A DNA stretch of 64,000 nt, taken from assembly GCF_014202975.1 (NCBI RefSeq), contig NZ_JACHHZ010000002.1, positions 372,001 to 436,000 on the forward strand, read 5' to 3'. This document shows, in pieces, positions 32,323 to 39,452 of the stretch (positions are counted from its first letter, which is position 1; every line of letters begins with the position of its first letter). The position numbers and the translations under genes are program-made. The notes beneath the pieces were generated by a model. The model was not told the origin of the DNA. It searched no databases and was given only the letters and a program-made list of their open reading frames with translations. This stretch comes from Povalibacter uvarum (lineage in GTDB: Bacteria > Pseudomonadota > Gammaproteobacteria > Steroidobacterales > Steroidobacteraceae).

Positions 32323-35304
32323 TCAATTGAAGCTCTTCCGCACGCCGATCTTGAACGTCCGGCCGAGCGGATTGCCCGTCAGCGGATCGTAGTTCAGCTC
32401 CATCAGCGCGAACGAAGGTTCTTCATCGAAGATGTTTTCCACGGTCGCCAGCAGCGTGACGTCGCCGGGCAGGTTCGTGCGATACGTCAGGTTGTGCAGG
32501 ATCGTGGAATCCACCAGCGAATCGAGCGCCGGGTTGGTCACGTAGCGCTGGTCGCGATACTGATCGATGAAGTTCGCGGTCCAGCGGACGTTCTGGTTGC
32601 CGATGCTGAAGTCCACGTAGCCCTGTGCACGCCATTCCGGCAGCGCGTACAGCGTGGTTCCCTGATTCAGCTGGCCGGCACCGTCGAAGCCCTGCTGGAA
32701 CACGACGCCGTTGATCATGAGCGTTTCGGTCTCGTACTTGTTGATCCACGTCGCGGTTGTGCCGACCGTCATGGAACCCCCGAGCACGTTGTCGAAGCGA
32801 TAGTCGAACGTCATGTCGATGCCGTCGTTCACGAGACCCGCACCGTTGATGCTCGCGCGCGTGAGCTTGAGCACGTTGTTCGGATCGCACACGCCGCCGG
32901 CGAAATCGAAGTGTGCATCGAGCCACACCGGATCGACCGTCGCGCAGTTGTTCGGCGCCGTAGCACCACCCGTTGCGAAGTTCGGGAACACGATGTTCAC
33001 GATGCCCGCGGAGGGTTCGACGGTGAGGAGCTTGTCGATATCGAAGCGCCAGTAATCGACGATCGCGCGGAAGTTGCCGACGTCGAGCATGAAGCCCGCC
33101 GTCCAGGTGAACGCCTCTTCCGGCTCGAGATCGGGATTGCCGACCGTGCCGACGGGGCGATTGCTGCCGAGCACCGACTGGAAGGCGATGGCTTCTTCAG
33201 GAAGCAGCGAAGTCTGCGGCGGAGCGCGGAACGTCGTGCCGGCGGATCCGCGGAGCGCGAGCCAGTCCGTCGCCTGCCAGCGCAGCGAAACCTTCGGGTC
33301 GAAGCTCGATCCGCCCTTGTCGCCATAGTCTTCGAAGCGCGCGGCGATCTGTGCGTTGAACGAATCGGTGATCGGCAGGCTCAATTCGCTGAACACCGCA
33401 TAGATGCCGCGATCCAGCTTGCTGGCACTGTACGTCGCCAGGAAGTTGTACGGGCTTTCGTTCGGCGAGCAGGTCACGTCACCGTTCAGCAGCGTGTCCG
33501 GGCACGGCACCGTTGCCGCGTCGTTGTAGTAGTTGTTGCTCGATTCGGTCCAGTTGTGACGGTACTGAGCACCGGCGGCCCAACCGATCGCACCGCCCGG
33601 CAGCGTCAGTGGCATTTCACCGCTGAGCACGGCGTCGACTTCCAGCACACGCTGTTCGTTGACGTCCTCGCCCCAGAACTGCATCCAGTCGATCAGCTCC
33701 GGAGTGTTGATCACTGCCGCGTTGTAGCCTGGGTTCTCATAGCCCGTGACCGGATTGCTGGCCACGGCGTTCGAGAACGGGTTGAACCAGAGGCAGCCGT
33801 TCTGGCCGTAGGTGTTGTTCGCGATCGCGGCGGCGGCATCGCAGTTCGGTCCGCCCAGGCCGCGCAATGCGTACTGCAATCTGCCCGTGGAGATATCGAG
33901 ATCCCGGCGCGTCACTTCGGAAGCGGCGTATGTCGTGGAAACAGCCCACGCAGTGCTGCCGAGCTCACCAGTGAGCTCAGCCGAGAAGCGGGCCTGCTGG
34001 CGCTCGTACTCCGCTTCGCCCGGGCCGTTGTCGAACGTCGGATTGCCGCCCGCGAAGAACGGACGCCACTGGTTGAGCACGATGTAGCCGCGTGCTGCGT
34101 TCACGGGCGTCAGCCCGGCAGCGCGGGCGGCGATGAAACCCGGGTTGTTCGATGGGATGTAGAACAGCGAGGTGCGTGCGGGATCAGCGAGCCCGTTGTC
34201 GTTACCGAGACCGAGCGCACCGCCGGATGCGGGTCCGGTTGCAGTTTCCGTCGGACGACGCGTCGTCGTGAACGACGGCGTGAACTTCGCTTCCGGCACA
34301 TCGGTCATCGCGTAGAACGCTTCGACGTGCAGGCGCGTGGAGTCGGAGATGTCGAGGTTGTACTGCGTGAAGAGCCGGTAGGTGTTCTGTTCTTCGACGA
34401 GGTTCAGCCACGGCGTGTACTGCATCTGGCACTGCGTGCCTTCGTTCGCCGCTGTCGTCGGGCTGTCGATGCTGACGACGTCGCCGCCGAAAGCGGCACA
34501 CGAGGGATCATGGAACTGCGTCGGCGAGAAGGCGAACGTTCCCGGCCCCGTTGCCAGCAGATAACGGAACGCGCCCGGATTCGATCCGGTGCTCCAGCCG
34601 CCGAGCGGATTCTCGGCACGCGATGTCAGCGCCCACTCGCGATCGCGAATCATCAGCTCCGAGCGATGGAAGTATTCGCCGGAGATGTAGAAGTCGGAGC
34701 GTTCGCCCGAAGTGCCCCAAGTGATCGACGCGGTGTAATCACCGTCCGAGTCTTCGATGTAGCGATAGTCGCCCGCGAGCTCGAGACCGTCGACGCGTTC
34801 CTTGGTGATGAAGTTCACGACGCCGCCGATGGCATCGGAACCGTAGGTGACCGCACCGCCGTCCTTCAGGATTTCGACGCGCGCGATGGCCGAGGAAGGC
34901 AGAAGGTTCGCGTCTTCGGAGGCGAGGCGCTTGCCGTTCAACAGCGTCAGCGTGCGCTCAGAGCCGAACCCGCGAAGGTTGATTGCGGCGGAGCCCTGCG
35001 CGGCCTGGCCGCGGCCTGAAGTGAACTGGTTGCTTTCGCCGATGATGCCGTTCATCACCGTCGTCGACTTCAGCATTTCGATCGCGGATGGAGCGCCCTG
35101 TTTCTCCAGTTCCTCGGCGCTGATGACTTCGACCGGCAGCGCCGCATCCTCGGCAGTGCCTTTGATATACGAACCGGTAACGATGACGACTTCTGCGATT
35201 TCGCTGGTCTGCGTCGTCTGCTGCGCAAACGCGGACCCCGCGACAACCACGCCAGTAGCTGCAAATAGAACGCGACGAATGCTCGCTCTGAGACTCGGAC
35301 TCAT
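32323..35304 (-). CDS. TonB-dependent receptor 1 of a tandem trio
   Basis: 993 residues from the ATG at 35304, which has GGGGGT upstream; a GTG at 35316 is possible. A signal peptide ends SAFAQ. A conserved post-signal box (EIAEVVIVTGSYIKGTAEDAALP, quoted here in part) holds the TonB-box-like VVIVTGS. The plug domain has GSERTLTLLNGKRLA and YGSDAIGGVVNFITK. The beta-barrel ends with TFKIGVRKSFN, a terminal-Phe-type signature near the C-terminus. It is much longer than siderophore receptors (~700) and belongs to the large-receptor group often used for carbohydrates, peptides or hydrophobic nutrients. It is closely related to the next two receptor genes. The substrate is unknown. Confidence 0.93.
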   Translation of the reverse strand: MSPSLRASIRRVLFAATGVVVAGSAFAQQTTQTSEIAEVVIVTGSYIKGTAEDAALPVEVISAEELEKQGAPSAIEMLKSTTVMNGIIGESNQFTSGRGQAAQGSAAINLRGFGSERTLTLLNGKRLASEDANLLPSSAIARVEILKDGGAVTYGSDAIGGVVNFITKERVDGLELAGDYRYIEDSDGDYTASITWGTSGERSDFYISGEYFHRSELMIRDREWALTSRAENPLGGWSTGSNPGAFRYLLATGPGTFAFSPTQFHDPSCAAFGGDVVSIDSPTTAANEGTQCQMQYTPWLNLVEEQNTYRLFTQYNLDISDSTRLHVEAFYAMTDVPEAKFTPSFTTTRRPTETATGPASGGALGLGNDNGLADPARTSLFYIPSNNPGFIAARAAGLTPVNAARGYIVLNQWRPFFAGGNPTFDNGPGEAEYERQQARFSAELTGELGSTAWAVSTTYAASEVTRRDLDISTGRLQYALRGLGGPNCDAAAAIANNTYGQNGCLWFNPFSNAVASNPVTGYENPGYNAAVINTPELIDWMQFWGEDVNEQRVLEVDAVLSGEMPLTLPGGAIGWAAGAQYRHNWTESSNNYYNDAATVPCPDTLLNGDVTCSPNESPYNFLATYSASKLDRGIYAVFSELSLPITDSFNAQIAARFEDYGDKGGSSFDPKVSLRWQATDWLALRGSAGTTFRAPPQTSLLPEEAIAFQSVLGSNRPVGTVGNPDLEPEEAFTWTAGFMLDVGNFRAIVDYWRFDIDKLLTVEPSAGIVNIVFPNFATGGATAPNNCATVDPVWLDAHFDFAGGVCDPNNVLKLTRASINGAGLVNDGIDMTFDYRFDNVLGGSMTVGTTATWINKYETETLMINGVVFQQGFDGAGQLNQGTTLYALPEWRAQGYVDFSIGNQNVRWTANFIDQYRDQRYVTNPALDSLVDSTILHNLTYRTNLPGDVTLLATVENIFDEEPSFALMELNYDPLTGNPLGRTFKIGVRKSFN

Positions 35305-35319
35305 TGTGACCCCCACTCG

Positions 35320-35337
35320 CCGGCGGACTCACGCCGG
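35320..35337 (-). promoter_or_regulatory. Leader hairpin before the ribosome binding site of receptor 1
   Basis: CCGGCG and CGCCGG pair around a 6-nt loop, followed by GAGTGGGGGTCACA and the ATG. Receptors 2 and 3 have the same arrangement of a CCGG hairpin, a GGGGGTC ribosome binding site and the start codon. Confidence 0.5.
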
Positions 35338-35749
35338 ATTCTGTTGCGCCGTCTCCATTGCCGAAGACGGTCCCTCGACCTTCCCTGGAGCCCCTGCAGG
35401 GCGGAACGTGAAGCGAGGTGCTCGCGTCACGAGTTCCTTGATCTTGCTGGCATCAGTCTTCGCTGACGCAAAATGTCGTTCCGCGATACGGATGAAATTT
35501 CCGCGTTGGGGAATCGACAGGAGTGCGGCCGTGTTTATCGGTCGAGTGAAGGTGGGTCAATGACGCATCACGTTTCTAATCATGCGTAGACAGTTCTCGA
35601 CAAAAGGTCGCCGTGGGCGACAAAAAGTTCTGAGCTGCGAGACAACTCGACTTCTCCGCTCGCGGACAGAAGGCGCGCGATACGGGAAACACCTAACGAT
35701 GCGCAATCTTTCGGCTGAAGGCCGCACAGCAACCGAGGAGATGAGGATT

Positions 35750-35839
35750 CTCCGCGGGGATCGCGGGGAGACACGGGGCCGAACGGAATCGTGACGGACG
35801 AAATTTTTCTTATCCCCGTGCCCCCCGTGATCCCCGTGG
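35750..35839. repeat. Paired-arm word repeat, CCCCGTG type
   Basis: The left arm (35750-35778: CCGCGGGGATCGCGGGG, GACACGGGG) and right arm (35813-35839: TCCCCGTGCCCC, CCGTGATCCCCGTGG) flank a ~34-nt centre. It lies between the two receptor genes. Confidence 0.6.
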
Positions 35840-35887
35840 AACTCCGACTCCGTTTCCGATGCCCGTTCCGACCGCTGGTTCTAGAAA

Positions 35888-35912
35888 AAAAAAGGGGCGG
35901 CCGAAGCCGCCC
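35888..35912 (-). terminator. Intrinsic terminator of receptor 2
   Basis: On the minus strand AGGGCGGC-TTCG-GCCGCCCC is followed by nine Ts. This is a textbook rho-independent terminator ~30 nt after the stop at 35944. Confidence 0.92.
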
Positions 35913-35943
35913 TCTTCCCGTGCTCACGCACGCGATCGACGTA

Positions 35944-38817
35944 TCAGAACTTCTTCTCGAGGCCGATCTTGTAGTAACGACCGAGCGGATTGCCGATGAA
36001 CGGCTCGTAGCTCAGATCGAGTCGCGCGAACGGCGGATCTTCGTCAGCGATGTTGAACACGGCCGCGGTCACCGTCGTCTGCGCCGGCAGCAGCAATCGA
36101 TACACCAGGTCGAACGTGAGGAACGAGTCGACGTCATGACCCGGCGTGCCGACTGGCACGCTGGAGCGCGTGTCTTCCACGCCATCGATGTAGCGACTGG
36201 TGAGCCGGAAGTTGTGATGCTCCAGGCCCACATCGAAGTACGCCGAACCGCGCAGCTGCGGAATCGAACCGACCGTGCTGCCGCGCGTACCCGCGTAGTC
36301 GTCTTCGGGCTTGATCTGCACACCCTCGACGATCAGCGCGTCACGCTCGTAGCTCAGCGTGTAGCTCGCATCCGTGCCCACCGTGAACATGTCGGCGAAT
36401 CGGAATGCGATCGAGGCATCGATGCCTTCGACGCGTTCTTCCGGGCCGTTGATCGTGTTCACTCGCGTGCGGATGAGGTTTGCCGCGGAGCAGGTGCCGG
36501 TCGCGAACGTCATGCGCGTCTGCAGCGCGTCGTACGCCGCGTTGTTGCACTGGTCGATCGGTGCCGTCGCGGTGCCGAAGAAGGCTTCGACCAGGTCCGT
36601 GCCGCCTTCGCCGCCGATCGGATCCGTGAACGTCACGTTCCAGTAGTCCGCTGTCGCTGTGAAGCCGCCCGCGTTCACCATGAAGCCGACGTTGAACGTA
36701 TCTGCTTCCTCGGGCTTGAGATCGGGGTTGCCGTAGTTGTCATACGGCTTGTAGCCCGACACGCGCGAGGTAAACGCCAGCGTCGTCACGAAGCCATCGA
36801 GCAGCTGGTTCTGCAACGGTCCCCGGAAGGTCGTTCCGTAGGAGCCGCGGAATGCCAGCCAGTCGAGAGCTTGCCAGCGCAGGGACAGCTTCGGATTCGT
36901 CGTGGCACCGACGTTGCCGCCGTAGTCTTCGTAGCGCACGGCCAGCTGTGCCTGCAACGAATCGAACAGCGGCAGGCTGAGTTCGCCGAACACGCCGACG
37001 ACGTCGCGAGTGAGATCCTGTTCGCGCAGCGGACCGAAGAACGTGAACACGCCGGACTGCGTCGTGCAGGACGTGTTGCCGTTGACCGGCGTGTCGACGC
37101 AGGGATTCAGCTCGATGTTGGTGAAGTCGTTGGTCTCGCGCTGGAAGCCTTCTTCGCGATACTGACTACCGAACGCCCAGCCGATGTTGCCGCCAGGCAG
37201 CGCGATGCCCATCTCGCCGTTGAACACCAAGTCCGCCGCGAAGAGCGTGCCCGTGTCCTTGTAGCCCAGGTCTTCGAACAGCCAGTTGAACAGCTCGTTG
37301 CTGTTCGTGTTCGCAATGTTCGCAACATAGGTCGCGTCGTTCTGCGCGCCGGTCGAGGGATTGAAGGCAAAGCCGGTCGAGAAAGGATTGAGCCACTCGC
37401 AACCGTTCGCACCCGCGGTGGTTCCCGTGCACGACGGGCCGCCGAGGCCGCTGAGTGCGCGCTGCAGACGATACGCAAGGATGTCCGGCGTGTTCGCTTC
37501 GCGCGTGTTCTCGCTGTACGTGAGGCCGAGGTCCCAGTTCACGGGTCCCAGTTCGCCGGTGAGGCCGGTCGATACGCGGAATCCGTCGAACAGACGCTCA
37601 TCCTCCTTGCCTTCACCTGTCAGCGGATTGCCGCCGTTGCCCAGCGGCCGCCATTGCAGGCCGCTGGCGAAGACACTCGTGCGCGCCAGCACGTTCGCGC
37701 GCGTCGTTGGATCGAGGAAGGGCAGCAGCGCCTGCAGACCGGGGTTGTTGATCGGGATGACGTACGTCGGCGAGGAGATCGCTCCGCCGGGTCCCGGTGC
37801 CGGACCCTGATTCGGAGCATACGACGGCGACGAGTTCTCGCGCTTCGCATCGTGCACGCCGTACATCGCTTCGAGATGCCAGGAGACCGAGTCGCCGAAG
37901 TCCTTATTGAACTCCGCGTAGACCTGATAGTGCTCTTCGTCTTCGACCAGGTTGTCGAAGGTGATGTACTGGAACTGGCACTGCTGCGTCCCCGTGGCAC
38001 TGGTCGTTGCGAGCCCGCCCAGTGCGACGCAACCGGGATCGCGGAACGCAGGCGCACCCGCGAGCGAGTACGTACCCGGGCTGCCGAACGATGACCAGCC
38101 GCCTTGCGGATTCTCGGTGATGGGTCGCACCGCCCAGTCGCGCTCGGTCGTGCTGAGTTCGGAACGGTGCCGATACCCGGCGGCCAGCATCATGTCCCAG
38201 CCTTCGCCCTGGTGACCCCAGACGACGTTGGCGTTGTAGTCACCGTCGGAACCGTCGATGTAGCTGTACGAGCCGTCGAGCGACAGGCCATCGAAGCCGG
38301 TCTTGGTGATGAAGTTGACGACACCGCCGATGGCGTCGGAACCGTAGGTCGCAGCCGCGCCGTCCTTCAGGACTTCGATGCGGCCGATCGCCGCCATGGG
38401 CAGCAGATTCGTGTCGACGCCGTTGCCCGTCGGAGACGCTGCGATGCGTCGTCCGTTCATGAGGACGAGCGTGCGCACGCCGCCGAGGCCGCGCAGGTTG
38501 ATGTTGCCGCTGCCGGTCGATTGCGCGGAACCGAACTGGTTCGATTCGCCGACGACGCCCTGCACGGCCGGAATGGACTTCACGAGATCGATCATGCTCG
38601 GCGAGCCTTGCGCCGCGAGGTCGTCCGCTGTGAAGACGTCGACGGGCAGCGCCGCATCCTCGGCCGTGCCGCGGATGTACGAACCGGTGACGATGATGAT
38701 CTCGGTGATCTCGGATGTATCACTGGTGCTCTGGGGCTCTGCGACTGCGGAGACGCTCGCCACCAGACCCGCCGTAAACAGAGCACGGCGAATGCTCGAT
38801 CTCAGACTCGAACTCAT
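35944..38817 (-). CDS. TonB-dependent receptor 2 of a tandem trio
   Basis: 957 residues from the ATG at 38817, preceded by GGGGGTCC. The N-terminus MSSSLRSSIRRALFTAGL is nearly the same as that of receptor 1 (MSPSLRASIRRVLF). The signal peptide is followed by the shared box EIIIVTGSYIRGTAEDAALP, the plug (GVRTLVLMNGRRIA, YGSDAIGGVVNFITK) and a long barrel ending YYKIGLEKKF, with Phe as the last residue as in outer-membrane porins. Paired cysteines in the loops (CVALGGLATT ... QQCQF; SCTGTTAGANGCEW) are shared with the other two receptors and suggest conserved disulfide loops. Ligand unknown. Confidence 0.93.
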   Translation of the reverse strand: MSSSLRSSIRRALFTAGLVASVSAVAEPQSTSDTSEITEIIIVTGSYIRGTAEDAALPVDVFTADDLAAQGSPSMIDLVKSIPAVQGVVGESNQFGSAQSTGSGNINLRGLGGVRTLVLMNGRRIAASPTGNGVDTNLLPMAAIGRIEVLKDGAAATYGSDAIGGVVNFITKTGFDGLSLDGSYSYIDGSDGDYNANVVWGHQGEGWDMMLAAGYRHRSELSTTERDWAVRPITENPQGGWSSFGSPGTYSLAGAPAFRDPGCVALGGLATTSATGTQQCQFQYITFDNLVEDEEHYQVYAEFNKDFGDSVSWHLEAMYGVHDAKRENSSPSYAPNQGPAPGPGGAISSPTYVIPINNPGLQALLPFLDPTTRANVLARTSVFASGLQWRPLGNGGNPLTGEGKEDERLFDGFRVSTGLTGELGPVNWDLGLTYSENTREANTPDILAYRLQRALSGLGGPSCTGTTAGANGCEWLNPFSTGFAFNPSTGAQNDATYVANIANTNSNELFNWLFEDLGYKDTGTLFAADLVFNGEMGIALPGGNIGWAFGSQYREEGFQRETNDFTNIELNPCVDTPVNGNTSCTTQSGVFTFFGPLREQDLTRDVVGVFGELSLPLFDSLQAQLAVRYEDYGGNVGATTNPKLSLRWQALDWLAFRGSYGTTFRGPLQNQLLDGFVTTLAFTSRVSGYKPYDNYGNPDLKPEEADTFNVGFMVNAGGFTATADYWNVTFTDPIGGEGGTDLVEAFFGTATAPIDQCNNAAYDALQTRMTFATGTCSAANLIRTRVNTINGPEERVEGIDASIAFRFADMFTVGTDASYTLSYERDALIVEGVQIKPEDDYAGTRGSTVGSIPQLRGSAYFDVGLEHHNFRLTSRYIDGVEDTRSSVPVGTPGHDVDSFLTFDLVYRLLLPAQTTVTAAVFNIADEDPPFARLDLSYEPFIGNPLGRYYKIGLEKKF

Positions 38818-38829
38818 TGGACCCCCATA

Positions 38830-38843
38830 CCGGCTCGTGCCGG
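38830..38843 (-). promoter_or_regulatory. Leader hairpin before the ribosome binding site of receptor 2
   Basis: CCGGC-ACGA-GCCGG hairpin, then TATGGGGGTCCA and the ATG at 38817. It matches the leaders of receptors 1 and 3. Confidence 0.5.
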
Positions 38844-38851
38844 ATTGACTC

Positions 38852-38962
38852 TTATCGACGCGGCCTCGAAGGCAGCGCTCTGTGGAGGGAACACAAAGGG
38901 GCTGGGCGCAGCTTCGGCCCGACGGTCCGCAGCGTTGTAGCCGTCTTCCTCGACTTGTCCAT
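38852..38962 (-). CDS. Possible short leader peptide upstream of receptor 2
   Basis: A 36-codon frame (MDKSRKTATTLRTV..., rich in Arg and Lys, ending SRPRR and TAA) starts at an ATG with AGAGGAA 7 nt upstream, a good ribosome binding site. It ends 34 nt before the receptor start codon. It also lies just after a near-perfect palindrome at 38975-38998. Chance short frames are common at this GC content, so this is only a candidate. Confidence 0.3.
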   Translation of the reverse strand: MDKSRKTATTLRTVGPKLRPAPLCSLHRALPSRPRR

Positions 38963-38974
38963 GGCAAATTCCTC

Positions 38975-38998
38975 TATGCAGAATGTTTATTCTGCATA
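38975..38998. promoter_or_regulatory. 24-bp palindromic operator candidate upstream of receptor 2
   Basis: TATGCAGAAT and ATTCTGCATA are perfect 10-nt inverted arms around GTTT. The site is AT-rich against a GC-rich background and lies ~160 nt before the start of receptor 2, where a promoter is expected. Size and symmetry fit a dimeric repressor or activator site. No ribosome-binding-site or terminator function is likely. Confidence 0.6.
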
Positions 38999-39240
38999 TC
39001 GTTGAATTTGAGCCACTACCCCCTCGAACTCCCTGATCATAGCCGCAAAGTGAACGTAGAAACCCTTACGTCCTCGTTGGGCTAAACCCTTGTACTGGAA
39101 GGGTGTCGTTCTGGTCAACGACGCAACGCGCTTTCACTGAAAAGATACGTCAACGTAGCTTACAGTTCGTATTGCTAACTGTTCTGCTGAATGGAACCAT
39201 GGTTTTCGTGACCTGCGTGAGGCTCGCTTCTTTGTCTTCT

Positions 39241-39376
39241 TGTGGGTCCGGCTTCTGCCGGACGTCATGCCAGAGGCACAGCTCTTCAGGGCGGTTTCGC
39301 CGCTGCGGCCTGCGGCGCATGCGGGATCAGGTTCCGGATCGCGTTGCGATGACGTCCGGCTGAAGCCGGACCCACA
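39241..39376. repeat. REP-type doublet (REPIN-like)
   Basis: Two 28-nt arms (39241-39268 and 39349-39376) are inverted copies with one mismatch. Each arm itself folds as GTCCGGC-TTCT/TGAA-GCCGGAC. The ~80-nt centre is GC-rich. This is the layout of REP doublets moved by REP-associated transposases; no such transposase is in the window. Confidence 0.65.
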
Positions 39377-39385
39377 ATCAGACCC

Positions 39386-39425
39386 AACAAAAAGGGCGCC
39401 CCGGAACCCGGGGCGCCCTTGTTTC
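39386..39425. terminator. Strong terminator of receptor 3
   Basis: AACAAAAAGGGCGCCCCGG pairs with CCGGGGCGCCCTTGTTT around a short AA-centred loop. The A-run on one side gives a U-run on the minus-strand transcript, ~30 nt after the stop at 39453. Confidence 0.9.
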
Positions 39426-39452
39426 AGGACGCGATCTAGACGCTATCGACGC

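Larger units (their letters stand above)
35305..35943. other. 639-nt intergenic region between receptor genes 1 and 2
   Basis: From right to left on the minus strand this holds the terminator of receptor 2, a CCCCGTG-type repeat, an AT-richer stretch (35560-35640) likely to hold the promoter of receptor 1, and a leader with a CCGGCG/CGCCGG hairpin (35320-35337) just before GGGGGTC and the start codon. A possible 33-codon minus-strand frame starting GTG at 35430 (AAGGA 5 nt upstream) ends inside that hairpin at 35329; I do not call it a gene. Confidence 0.45.
38999..39452. other. Intergenic region between receptors 2 and 3
   Basis: No gene is seen. An AT-richer stretch (39000-39200) probably holds upstream control sequences for receptor 2. 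It is followed by a REP-type doublet (39241-39376) and the terminator of receptor 3 (39386-39425). Confidence 0.5.

Noticed and set aside
32218-38094. Long open plus-strand frames antisense to receptor genes 1 and 2
   Set aside because: Arg/Val/Glu-rich sequences without domains; the receptors on the other strand have signal peptides, plug and barrel signatures and terminators.
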